Assembly (NCBI GenBank): GCA_944332815.1
Contig: CALVKQ010000010.1
Location: 1-49,954 of the forward strand
Reading direction: 5' to 3'
Length of the DNA: 49,954 nt
Source of the DNA: an uncultured Clostridia bacterium
Lineage (GTDB): Bacteria; Bacillota; Clostridia; Christensenellales; CAG-917
The translations under genes and the position numbers were made by a program. Every line of letters begins with the position of its first letter. Within the stretch, counting starts at the first letter, position 1. The notes beneath the pieces are model-generated. The model saw nothing but the letters and a program-made list of their open reading frames with translations. It was not told the origin of the DNA and searched no databases. Below, piece after piece: positions 29,369-36,724 of this stretch.

Positions 29369-29398
29369 ATCTGTGTTTGACTGTCGGACTGCCCCCGG

Positions 29399-29620
29399 TC
29401 AGATGGGGAGCAAGCGGAGTATCCTGCCGTTCAGAATGACGAGGACAAGGTCCACCACCCAAAGGATGACGCCGATGCCGATGAGGCGGATGATCGCCGC
29501 CAGGATCTTGCCTTCTTTAAGACGGGTGAGGAACCCGAGGATCCACGCCGTGACGGGAATGATCGCGAGTATGATGGACGCGATGCGAGGTAGCCCGAAA
29601 TAATCTTTGCCTTTTGCCAT
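29399..29620 (-). CDS. Small two-helix membrane protein, 73 residues
   Basis: A short, hydrophobic protein with a charged start (MAKGKDYFGLPR), a first membrane segment IASIILAIIPVTAWILGFLT, a short basic loop RLKEGK, and a second segment IIRLIGIGVILWVVDLVLVI. Function unknown. The gene is well supported: AGGGAGG lies seven bases before ATG 29620 and a TTGAAA-17-TATCAT promoter lies upstream. It diverges from the large TIR gene. Confidence 0.75.
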   Translation of the reverse strand: MAKGKDYFGLPRIASIILAIIPVTAWILGFLTRLKEGKILAAIIRLIGIGVILWVVDLVLVILNGRILRLLPI

Positions 29621-29649
29621 AATGTGCCTCCCTATTCTTTGGTGACTTT

Positions 29650-29678
29650 ATGATACATCATTTCGCCGCACATTTCAA
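29650..29678 (-). promoter_or_regulatory. Promoter of the small membrane protein gene
   Basis: Minus strand: TTGAAA (29678-29673), 17 bases, TATCAT (29655-29650), 30 bases before the start codon. Confidence 0.7.
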
Positions 29679-29748
29679 TACGCAATTTGCGAGTGTCGGA
29701 GATCCTTGTAAAATCTTGGGATCTGTGCGATATTTTGTGAAGTCCGTA

Positions 29749-29777
29749 TTGATTTATCCGACGGGGTTTGGTATGCT
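29749..29777 (+). promoter_or_regulatory. Promoter of the TIR-NLR-like gene
   Basis: TTGATT (29749-29754), 17 bases, TATGCT (29772-29777), 45 bases upstream of the start. The leader between is AT-rich and ends in GGGAGGGGG. Confidence 0.65.
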
Positions 29778-29821
29778 GATTTTGTCGAAAAAATTATATT
29801 TAGTATATCCGGGAGGGGGAT

Positions 29822-32389
29822 ATGAATTATCGGGTTTTCATCGGTCACACAAGCGCAGACAAAGACATCGTATTTAAGATCAAAAACGAGATCGAAAAGT
29901 ATTTCAGCCTGTACGACCACGGCGATACTCCGCTGGCTGTCAATTGTTACGACCATGGAGATGCTGCGTTAGATGCAAGCTGTTGGGTGATGGAAGAAAG
30001 GAAAGGCGAGAGCGACTGGACTGAGTGTTTTGAGGCGGAAAAGAACTCAAATCTCATAATAATGGTCCTGTCAGACAAAATCGGGAAGAACAGCTATACT
30101 TTTGAAGAATTGCGAATTGCCAGGGATATGCACCGCTCAGGCATTCCTGCGGCAGCGCTTACGATAGGCGACGGTGTACGGTTCGAGGGCACCGGAAGCG
30201 AAGAGTTTTACAATACTCTTGAACGGTTTCCCGTCAAAGACGATGAGGCGGATATCGGTGATTTGATCGATTTTTGCAAAAGAAATATACACGCTTATTT
30301 TCAGACGGGTGAATTGATACCCGAAAGCGATATACTCCCTTCCGCAGAAAAGAAATTTTCGGGCAGAAAAAATATGCTTGAAAAGATAGAGAAAATGCTT
30401 GACTCATCCAATATCGCGATCTTGTCGGGGATCAGCGGCAGCGGCAAAGCGTCCTTGGCGAGAAGATATGTTTTGGAGCGGGCAAAGCACGCCAAGAGGA
30501 TAGGATACAAAGAAATAAAATACAGTGATATCTGTGACAACGACGGCAATGCGGATCCCGATGCGTTCTTCAGCCGGTTCACTCTCACCGCGGACGAAAG
30601 GCAGAGGATGTGCAATGCCAAAAGCCAGTTGAAAAGCAAGGCGACCGTAGCATTAAAGAATTTGTCTGCCAATAATTATATCATTTTGTCCGATTGGGAA
30701 GGTCCGCTGGACGATTTGGTAAAATTGCAGAGCCAAGATATCAAATGCAAATTTATAGTAACGTCGCTGACGGATGAGCTGCGGAATCCTGCGCTCGAAC
30801 TGCCGGTGTTAAAAATCGATTTTAACGGTGACGAAGCCGGAGAGGACGGGCTTGCGATAATGCGCGAATACATCAACGAAGAGCAGGCGAGCGACGAAGA
30901 AATAATTCACTTCGGTGAACTTGTGGGTTTCCATACTTACACGATGGCTTTGGTCGGTGAACTCTTTGCGAGCGGAAAGTTGCAAATGCCGAACGGTAGC
31001 AGAGTGGAGCGCCTTTCCGCATTGGAAGAGCATTTTCAGGAAATAAAATATTCGGAGATAAAAAGGACGGGGATCACAAAAATTTCATTGGTGAAAGAGC
31101 GCTTAAAAATGATCCTCGGCTTCGGCTTTGACTCGATAGTCGATGAAGGTTTCAGACAAGATTGCAAGAGTACAATGCTGCTGCTGTCGTTTTTCGATCC
31201 CAGAGGTGTAAACAAAGAGTTTTTGGAAGACACATTGCGAGAGAAAGATGACCAAATATTCGGCTTTAATGACGCCGTGGAGTGGTTGAGCGGAATGGCG
31301 TATATCAACACAAAACACGGTGTGATCGGCATGCATCCTCTAATGTCGGAGGTGGCATATGCTTTTGCGGACGAGATCGCAGAAGAAGATTTGATAAAAA
31401 TACAGCGTAGGGTTTTTAATTATATTGCTCAAAGCAAGAATGCCGCGGACAAGAATTGCCATGACCCGAGATTTATATTAATAAGAGGGTATGACGCAAC
31501 AAAAGTTGACGCGGTTGCCGGAGAAGAGGTCGTTCGTCATGCAAAATTCATACTGCAAAGGAGAAAGAGAAGATTAGACGATGAAGTAAAAATAAATTTG
31601 TTCGGTTACCTCAGCGATATTGTTGAAGACGAATTCTACTATGAAAAGTGCATAAAATGCGCGAACGATATACTCGACGCCGAGCCGACCGATCGCGATT
31701 TGATCGATGCCGCGACCGCTCGATTATTGTTAGCGACCTGGAATTTGGGAAATTGCGTTTCAGGCAGCTACGACAGGGAGGGCGGAACAAGAAAAGTTAT
31801 CAAGAAACTGGAAAAATTCAATGAGCATCGCAACCTGCTAAGATGTGCCGAAATGAGTATTATGCTTGACGACAAGGACGGCGCGCGCGATTTTTATGCC
31901 AAGGCATTGGCAGCGTATGCGGAGCAGAACGGAGCCGCCGATCTTGCGGATCTCAAATATTTTGGCATCTTTAATGAGATGATGAAATATTGCAAGGATC
32001 TGGCCCCGTTTACTTATTATGAAAATTGCGGAGCGGCAGTAAAGATATTGCAGGCGACGGATGAAAAGGCACGGGAGCGGTTGCGTACGGCGATCGAAAA
32101 GTTGGAAAATATAAGAAAAGACATCGTAAAGAACGCAAAACGATATGCGCAGAGTTATATCAACAGGGCGAACAGCCTTTCATATATGGGCGTCGAATAT
32201 AGAAGGAAGGAATACATATGCCTCCTGCAAGCAAAAGAGCTTGCCAAGCTGGCAGCCGATAGGAACCTTAAAACGGAGGCGTGTGATCGGATAGACGATA
32301 TCAAAGGGCTTTTGGCTGCGGATGAGATGACAAGCCTTAATAACATAACAAAGAAGGAGATCGAAGAAACGAGCAAGAATTTGTTTTAA
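29822..32389 (+). CDS. TIR / NB-ARC-like STAND ATPase / helical-repeat protein, candidate NLR-like immune receptor
   Basis: An 855-residue three-part protein. Residues 1-160 look like a TIR domain: YRVFIGHTSADKD at the first strand, NLIIMVLSDKIGKNSYTFEELRIA with a candidate catalytic Glu (95 or 96). Residues 178-520 look like a STAND NTPase: FSGRKNMLEKI, P-loop GISGSGKAS at 203-211, YIILSDWE (286-293) as Walker B, FIVTSLTDE as sensor, and MHPLMSEVA (504-512) resembling the winged-helix MHD motif. The rest is helical, TPR-like. Bacterial proteins of this plan act in anti-phage defence, often by NAD+ depletion; this role is inferred. The gene is visibly AT-richer than its neighbours, has its own promoter, and no partner gene or integrase is adjacent. 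Confidence 0.75.
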   Translation: MNYRVFIGHTSADKDIVFKIKNEIEKYFSLYDHGDTPLAVNCYDHGDAALDASCWVMEERKGESDWTECFEAEKNSNLIIMVLSDKIGKNSYTFEELRIARDMHRSGIPAAALTIGDGVRFEGTGSEEFYNTLERFPVKDDEADIGDLIDFCKRNIHAYFQTGELIPESDILPSAEKKFSGRKNMLEKIEKMLDSSNIAILSGISGSGKASLARRYVLERAKHAKRIGYKEIKYSDICDNDGNADPDAFFSRFTLTADERQRMCNAKSQLKSKATVALKNLSANNYIILSDWEGPLDDLVKLQSQDIKCKFIVTSLTDELRNPALELPVLKIDFNGDEAGEDGLAIMREYINEEQASDEEIIHFGELVGFHTYTMALVGELFASGKLQMPNGSRVERLSALEEHFQEIKYSEIKRTGITKISLVKERLKMILGFGFDSIVDEGFRQDCKSTMLLLSFFDPRGVNKEFLEDTLREKDDQIFGFNDAVEWLSGMAYINTKHGVIGMHPLMSEVAYAFADEIAEEDLIKIQRRVFNYIAQSKNAADKNCHDPRFILIRGYDATKVDAVAGEEVVRHAKFILQRRKRRLDDEVKINLFGYLSDIVEDEFYYEKCIKCANDILDAEPTDRDLIDAATARLLLATWNLGNCVSGSYDREGGTRKVIKKLEKFNEHRNLLRCAEMSIMLDDKDGARDFYAKALAAYAEQNGAADLADLKYFGIFNEMMKYCKDLAPFTYYENCGAAVKILQATDEKARERLRTAIEKLENIRKDIVKNAKRYAQSYINRANSLSYMGVEYRRKEYICLLQAKELAKLAADRNLKTEACDRIDDIKGLLAADEMTSLNNITKKEIEETSKNLF

Positions 32390-32468
32390 TGCCGTAGCTG
32401 TTATAAAGCGGTATGCCTGTCGATGTCAGATCCGAGAAAAATAGTGCGGTAAAGTAGGTCGAAAATGT

Positions 32469-32497
32469 TTTACATTGTTTTTATTATGTGATAATAT
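32469..32497 (+). promoter_or_regulatory. rpsO promoter
   Basis: TTTACA (32469-32474), 17 bases, TAATAT (32492-32497). Confidence 0.7.
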
Positions 32498-32587
32498 AGG
32501 CAAGGTACTTCTCACGAGGTCCGTCCGAAACTCCGTGGTCGGACTTGGTCTGAAGCGAATCATTTATCCAACGAAGGAGGTTAAACA
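32498..32587 (+). promoter_or_regulatory. Structured rpsO leader
   Basis: The roughly 85-base leader contains a GTCCGA/TCGGAC stem (32523-32528 with 32539-32544) and ends in GAAGGAGG before ATG 32588. S15 often represses its own translation through such leaders; whether this one belongs to a known class cannot be judged by eye. Confidence 0.4.
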
Positions 32588-32851
32588 ATGGATAAACTTC
32601 AAAAGCAGGAAATCATCGCAAAGTACGGTCGCAAAGAGGGCGACACCGGTTCTCCCGAAGTGCAGATAGCGCTTCTCACCGCCAGGATCCAGGAGCTCAC
32701 CGCTCACCTCAAAGTCCACACCAAGGATCACCATTCCAGAAGGGGCTTGCTTATGATGGTCGGTCAGAGAAGGAGCCTGCTCGATTACCTCAAAAAGACG
32801 GACATCGAGCGTTATCGTGCCATCGTTGCGGCGCTGGGTATCAGAAAGTAA
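32588..32851 (+). CDS. rpsO: Ribosomal protein S15
   Basis: Primary 16S rRNA-binding protein of the 30S platform. The 87 residues contain the conserved [29 protein letters not shown] and [11 protein letters not shown] segments, including the His/Asp residues that contact the three-way rRNA junction. Strong GGAGG site. Followed by a terminator and then pnp, the classic rpsO-pnp pair. Confidence 0.98.
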   Translation: MDKLQKQEIIAKYGRKEGDTGSPEVQIALLTARIQELTAHLKVHTKDHHSRRGLLMMVGQRRSLLDYLKKTDIERYRAIVAALGIRK

Positions 32852-32857
32852 AGAAGT

Positions 32858-32885
32858 CGGGTGCGTTTTCCGCACCCGCTTTTTA
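32858..32885 (+). terminator. Attenuating terminator between rpsO and pnp
   Basis: CGGGTGCG (32858-32865) pairs with CGCACCCG (32871-32878) around TTTTC, followed by CTTTTTAT. pnp starts 40 bases later with no evident own promoter, so partial read-through probably sets the rpsO to pnp ratio. Confidence 0.85.
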
Positions 32886-32924
32886 TAAAAACGGGGCATG
32901 ACGGAATGCCCGGAAGGAGTAAAT

Positions 32925-35039
32925 ATGGAAAGAAAGATCTTCAAGACGACAGTCGGCGGCAGAGAGATGACCGTCGAGATCGGAGCCTACTGCGGTCAGG
33001 CGAACGGCAGCTGCATAGTGCGCTGCGGCGACACCGTGGTCATGGTCAACGCCACTATGGCGAAAGAGCCTCGCGAAGGTATGGATTACTTCCCCCTGAG
33101 CGTGGATTATGAGGAAAAGATGTACGCCGTGGGCAAGATACCCGGCGGCTTCAAGAAGAGAGAGGGCAGAGCGTCCGACAAGGCGATCCTCACCGCGCGC
33201 CTCATCGACCGCCCCATACGCCCCCTGTTCCCCAAGGGGATGTACAATGACGTGTCCGTCGTTGCCACCGTGCTTTCCGTGGACACCAACATTCCTCCGG
33301 AAGTGTTCGGCATGATAGGTTCTTCCATCGCGCTGTCCATTTCCGACATACCTTTTGCCGGTCCCACGGGTTCCGTGGTGGTCGGGCTGGTGGACGGCGA
33401 GTACGTCATCAACCCCGACAGCGCGCAGAGAGCGAAGTCCAAGCTGCACCTCTCTCTCTCCGGCACGCGTGACGCCATCATGATGGTGGAAGCCGGCGCG
33501 GACGTCATCACCGAAAAAGAGATGCTGGGCGCGATCCTCTTCGGACACGAAGAGATAAAGAAGATCGTCGAGTTCATCGACGGCATCGTCGCCGAGGTCG
33601 GCAAACCCAAGATCGATATCGAGCTGGAAACCATCCCCGAGGATATCAACGCGGCAGTGCGCGCCTATGCGGACAAGAAGATGGACTACGTCCTCGAAAG
33701 TTTCGACCGCACCGAGCGCGACCGCAGAGAGGACGAGCTCAACGCCGACGTGCTTGCGCACTTTGCGGAGGAGTTCAACGACGTCGCCAAAAAGACGAAG
33801 TTCATCCTCGACAGCCTCTATTACCTCAAAAAGGAAAAGGTTCGCGCCAAGATATTGGAAGGCGGCGTGCGTCCCGACGGCAGAGGGCTCACCGACATCC
33901 GTCCCATTTGGTGCGAAGTCGGCATGCTGCCCAGAGCGCACGGCTCTGCGGTGTTCACCAGAGGTCAGACTCAGGCGATGACCGTTGCCACCCTCGGCAC
34001 CATCTCCGAAGTGCAGAAGCTGGAAGGTCTGGACGACGAGTACTACAAGAGGTATATGCACCAGTACAACATGCCCGGCTACTCCACCGGTGAGGCGAAG
34101 CCTCTCCGCAGCCCCGGCAGACGCGAGATAGGTCACGGCGCACTCGCCGAGCGCGCTCTCGAACCCGTGCTTCCCTCCGAAGAGGAGTTCCCTTACGCCA
34201 TCCGCACCGTCAGCGAGATATTGAGCTCCAACGGCTCCACCTCGCAGGCGTCCGTTTGCGGCAGCACCCTTTCTCTGATGGACGCCGGCGTGCCCATCAA
34301 GGCTCCCGTTGCAGGCATCGCGATGGGGCTCATCAAGGACGCCGATCACCACAGAGTCGCAGTGCTCAGCGACATCCAGGGGCTTGAGGACTTCCTCGGC
34401 GATATGGACTTCAAAGTGGCAGGCACCTCCGAGGGTATCACCGCCATCCAGATGGACATCAAGATCAAGGGCATAGACGAGGAGATCCTCACCAAGGCGC
34501 TGGAACAGGCTCGCCTCGGCAGGCTGTTCATCCTGGATAAGATGCTCTCCGTGCTGCCTGCTCCTCGCAAGGACCTCAGCAAGTGGGCGCCCAAGATCGT
34601 GTCCTTCTCCATCGACCCCGACAAGATCCGTGACGTCATCGGCAGCGGCGGCAAGACTATCAACAAGATCATCGACGAAACCGGCGTCAAGATCGACATC
34701 AACGACGAAGGGCAGATCTTCATCGCCTCCAACGATATGGACGCCATCGCGAAGGCTCGTACCATCGTTGAAAATATCGTCCGCGACGTGGAAGTCGGCG
34801 ATGTCTACGAAGGCAAAGTCGTCAAGATCATGGAGAACGACAAAGGTCAGTTCGGCGCCAGCGTCAACTTTGCTCCCGGCAAAGACGGCATGATCCACAT
34901 CTCCAAACTCTCCAAAGAGAGAGTGGACAAAGTGACCGACGTCGTCAACGTCGGCGACATCGTCCTCGTTAAAGTCATCAAAATAGACGAGAAGCATAGG
35001 GTGGATCTGCGACTCAAAGAGATCCTCAAAAAGGCCTGA
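32925..35039 (+). CDS. pnp: Polyribonucleotide nucleotidyltransferase (PNPase)
   Basis: Phosphorolytic 3'-5' exoribonuclease. Two RNase PH domains are visible, with GGFKKREGRASDKAILTARL-type sequence in the first and the second, catalytic one starting at GGVRPDGRGLTDIRPI; then a KH domain (VIGSGGKTINKIIDETG) and an S1 domain (VYEGKVVKIMENDKGQFGA). 704 residues from ATG 32925, preceded by AAGGAG; an in-frame ATG at 32898 has no site. The stop codon is immediately followed by an inverted-repeat element at 35040. Confidence 0.97.
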   Translation: MERKIFKTTVGGREMTVEIGAYCGQANGSCIVRCGDTVVMVNATMAKEPREGMDYFPLSVDYEEKMYAVGKIPGGFKKREGRASDKAILTARLIDRPIRPLFPKGMYNDVSVVATVLSVDTNIPPEVFGMIGSSIALSISDIPFAGPTGSVVVGLVDGEYVINPDSAQRAKSKLHLSLSGTRDAIMMVEAGADVITEKEMLGAILFGHEEIKKIVEFIDGIVAEVGKPKIDIELETIPEDINAAVRAYADKKMDYVLESFDRTERDRREDELNADVLAHFAEEFNDVAKKTKFILDSLYYLKKEKVRAKILEGGVRPDGRGLTDIRPIWCEVGMLPRAHGSAVFTRGQTQAMTVATLGTISEVQKLEGLDDEYYKRYMHQYNMPGYSTGEAKPLRSPGRREIGHGALAERALEPVLPSEEEFPYAIRTVSEILSSNGSTSQASVCGSTLSLMDAGVPIKAPVAGIAMGLIKDADHHRVAVLSDIQGLEDFLGDMDFKVAGTSEGITAIQMDIKIKGIDEEILTKALEQARLGRLFILDKMLSVLPAPRKDLSKWAPKIVSFSIDPDKIRDVIGSGGKTINKIIDETGVKIDINDEGQIFIASNDMDAIAKARTIVENIVRDVEVGDVYEGKVVKIMENDKGQFGASVNFAPGKDGMIHISKLSKERVDKVTDVVNVGDIVLVKVIKIDEKHRVDLRLKEILKKA

Positions 35040-35157
35040 CGCTGTCATTTAGCGACTTGCTTTGTCAAAGCCCCGTTCCGCAATGCGGTCACGTACGAGA
35101 AAGTACGCTCCCTTTTGCGGAAGGGGCTTTTTCGCGCATCTCATCTAAATGACAGCG
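35040..35157. repeat. Inverted-repeat element A, abutting the pnp stop
   Basis: Terminal inverted repeats CGCTGTCATTTAG (35040-35052) and its complement (35145-35157) enclose a second stem, AAAGCCCC...GGGGCTTTTTC, which also resembles a terminator. The centre, CACGTACGAGAAAGTACGCTCC, shares the CACGTACG...GTACGCTCC core with elements B, C and D; only its two halves are quoted as motifs. It begins on the base after the pnp TGA. Confidence 0.85.
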
Positions 35158-35165
35158 CCAGCAAG

Positions 35166-35240
35166 CTGAGGGCACTATTCGGCGAATAACATCGTCAAAG
35201 CCACCGTCGTGGATGCTCACGTACGATTATGTACGCTCCG
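35166..35240. repeat. Inverted-repeat element B (left half only)
   Basis: The first 34 bases (35166-35199, beginning CTGAGGGCACTATTCGG) are identical to the start of element C at 49706. The shared core GTGGATGCTCACGTACG...GTACGCTCCG follows. The right terminal repeat found in element C is missing; another hairpin begins instead at 35246. Confidence 0.8.
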
Positions 35241-35245
35241 GCGTC

Positions 35246-35312
35246 ACAGCGGATGATAATTTACAGGCACTGCCACATTTGTGGCAGTGCCTTGTTTTTT
35301 TACATCCGCTGT
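35246..35312 (+). terminator. Nested hairpin and strong terminator downstream of pnp
   Basis: ACAGCGGATG (35246-35255) and its complement (35303-35312) enclose a 13-bp stem (35265-35277 with 35280-35292) built from AGGCACTGCCACA and its complement, followed by TGTTTTTTT. The inner part is an excellent intrinsic terminator; the outer repeat suggests an element border. Confidence 0.85.
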
Positions 35313-35447
35313 TCCTTATCGCGTCGTGAAAATGCACAGACGTTCGCTTTGCTCCTCGTTCCTCGGGAACTATCGCGCAGCTCACTCATTTTCACTCCGC
35401 GTAGCGATGGCTTGCGCCATCGTTTTAATGGGTGTTTTCGCGCCCAC
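35313..35447. other. Gene-free stretch with inverted repeats
   Basis: No plausible gene. TGAAAATG (about 35327) and CATTTTCA (about 35389) form a distant inverted repeat, and CGATGGC/GCCATCG make a short hairpin near 35404-35422. The left part resembles the remains of another inverted-repeat element. Confidence 0.5.
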
Positions 35448-35493
35448 GGGGTCCCCGTCGCGAAATCTTTGATTTCGGTATGGGGTAAAATTC
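35448..35493. repeat. Single copy of the 46-bp palindromic unit
   Basis: Exactly 46 bases with the same plan as the array at 8704-8933: GGGGTCCCCG, arm CGAAATC, TTT, arm GATTTCG, ATGGGG, then TAAAATTC. Confidence 0.85.
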
Positions 35494-35624
35494 ATCCAAA
35501 TATCGGCGTTTAGACCGGGGAATAAAGTTGCACCCGTTCGAGAACGGAACAAAATACTCTTTTCCCCACGCGCACTAGTTAGAGTGTTCTTGCTTTATCC
35601 GAAACAAATGGGGACGGATCTTAA

Positions 35625-35650
35625 CCCCACCGAAAATGCTTTCGGTGGGG
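35625..35650. repeat. Perfect 11-bp hairpin
   Basis: CCCCACCGAAA-ATGC-TTTCGGTGGGG, perfectly paired. Confidence 0.8.
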
Positions 35651-35660
35651 ACCCCGAAAA

Positions 35661-35701
35661 AATGTCCAATGAGGGACACGTTTTGTCCCTCATTGGACAT
35701 T
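35661..35701. repeat. Perfect 18-bp hairpin
   Basis: AATGTCCAATGAGGGACA (35661-35678) is fully complementary to 35684-35701 around a five-base loop. Without a T-run it is not a normal terminator. Confidence 0.85.
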
Positions 35702-35708
35702 TGCGCAC

Positions 35709-35778
35709 CCAAACCCCATCGAAGATGGGTGCCCCGGATGCAACCCCAGCCGAAAATCAAAGATTTTCATCCGGGGAC
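35709..35778. repeat. Degenerate reverse-orientation copies of the 46-bp unit
   Basis: Read on the minus strand, 35737-35776 gives CCCCGGATGAAAATC-TTT-GATTTTCGGCTGGGG, the same plan and core as the array, and 35712-35735 gives a shortened CCCATC-TTC-GATGGG version. 35779-35923 holds only a CATAAAC/GTTTATG hairpin and no gene. Confidence 0.7.
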
Positions 35779-35923
35779 AAATCCCGTCCCCTGACATGGA
35801 GGAGCCGTGCCATTACTCACGCACATAAACCCATGTTTATGCGTCATTTTATCTTTATAAACACTCGTTTTACGCATTAACGGCGGATTTTGGCGCAGAG
35901 GATCTTTCTCGTTTTTTCGGGCG

Positions 35924-36676
35924 TCAGGGCTCGGTGGAGGTCGCCGAAAGCGTTGCCGTCACGGTGTCGGCGGAGAGCCCTGCGGCGGCTATCCCGTCCA
36001 GGATGGCAGGAAGCGCTTCAACGGTTTTTTGGGTGGGGTGCATCAGGATTAGGTCGCCGGCTTTTAAGTCTTTGAGCGCGCGCTCCGTGATGAGGGCGGC
36101 GTCGTGGTCGCGCCAGTCTATGGTGTCGCGCGTCCACATGACGACGGAGTAACCCAGCGCTTCGCAGACCTCGAACATGGCATTCCCCATGCTGCCCGAG
36201 GGAGGTGCGAAGAGTTTGGGGAGAGCGGCGTCTGCCGCCGACGCGTCGAAGTCGCGCAGGGTGGCGCGAAGCAGTTTTTCGGTGAGGAGTATCTCCGCGC
36301 GGTTCTGTTCGGCGGAGAGAGTGGCGTGATCGCGGTGCAGGTAGCCGTGGTTCCCAAGCTCGAACCCGTCTGCGGCGAGGCGGACGACGGCGCCCCCGTT
36401 TTTCTCCACCCATTTGCCGCCCACGAAGAAGGTGGCGTTCCAGCCCCGTTCCGCGATGAGTTCCGCGATCCGTTCGACACATTCCGTGCCTTCGTAGACG
36501 TTGAACATGAGCGCGACGCTGCCGCTTTCGGGGTTTCCTTCGTACACGGCGTTGCCTGCGGTGATGACGTCCGGGGAGTCGGGAGTGAGTGCGAACACGG
36601 CAGTCGCGAGCACGACGCCCAGCACGGCGCATATTATTATATTCGAGGTGACGGCACGAAATCGGCGTTCTTTCAT
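35924..36676 (-). CDS. Polysaccharide deacetylase-like (NodB) membrane-anchored protein, YlxY position
   Basis: A 250-residue protein with a short basic N-terminus (MKERRFRAV), one hydrophobic segment (IIICAVLGVVLATAVFAL) that acts as signal or anchor, and a NodB-like domain. Family motif 2 is present (ELGNHGYLHRDHATL, with both His). Motif 1 is altered: MFNVYEG where active family members read TFDDG or FDxxWG, so the catalytic/metal Asp is lacking. Motif 3 reads FAPPSG instead of FRPPYG. MHPTQKTVEALP supplies the final His. Its place next to rpsO-pnp matches ylxY of Bacillus, a sporulation-linked family, but here it points the other way. Start inferred; no ribosome site. Confidence 0.8.
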   Translation of the reverse strand: MKERRFRAVTSNIIICAVLGVVLATAVFALTPDSPDVITAGNAVYEGNPESGSVALMFNVYEGTECVERIAELIAERGWNATFFVGGKWVEKNGGAVVRLAADGFELGNHGYLHRDHATLSAEQNRAEILLTEKLLRATLRDFDASAADAALPKLFAPPSGSMGNAMFEVCEALGYSVVMWTRDTIDWRDHDAALITERALKDLKAGDLILMHPTQKTVEALPAILDGIAAAGLSADTVTATLSATSTEP

Positions 36677-36690
36677 ACTACAAATTATGT

Positions 36691-36718
36691 TTGCGCGGAC
36701 GGGGATATGTGGTATAAT
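36691..36718 (+). promoter_or_regulatory. Promoter of the M16 peptidase gene, predicts a leaderless mRNA
   Basis: TTGCGC (36691-36696), 16 bases, TATAAT (36713-36718). The -10 box ends six bases before ATG 36725, the same geometry as at dinB. Confidence 0.6.
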
Positions 36719-36724
36719 AGCGGC

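Noticed and set aside
29621..32480. A larger defence island or prophage around the TIR-NLR-like gene
   Set aside because: No integrase, transposase, attachment-site repeats or other defence genes are visible; the flanks are core genes on both sides.
32883..35048. 721-codon minus-strand frame opposite pnp, and a similar 751-codon frame opposite relA (25021-27276)
   Set aside because: Both mirror unmistakable core genes and show no domain or start signals.
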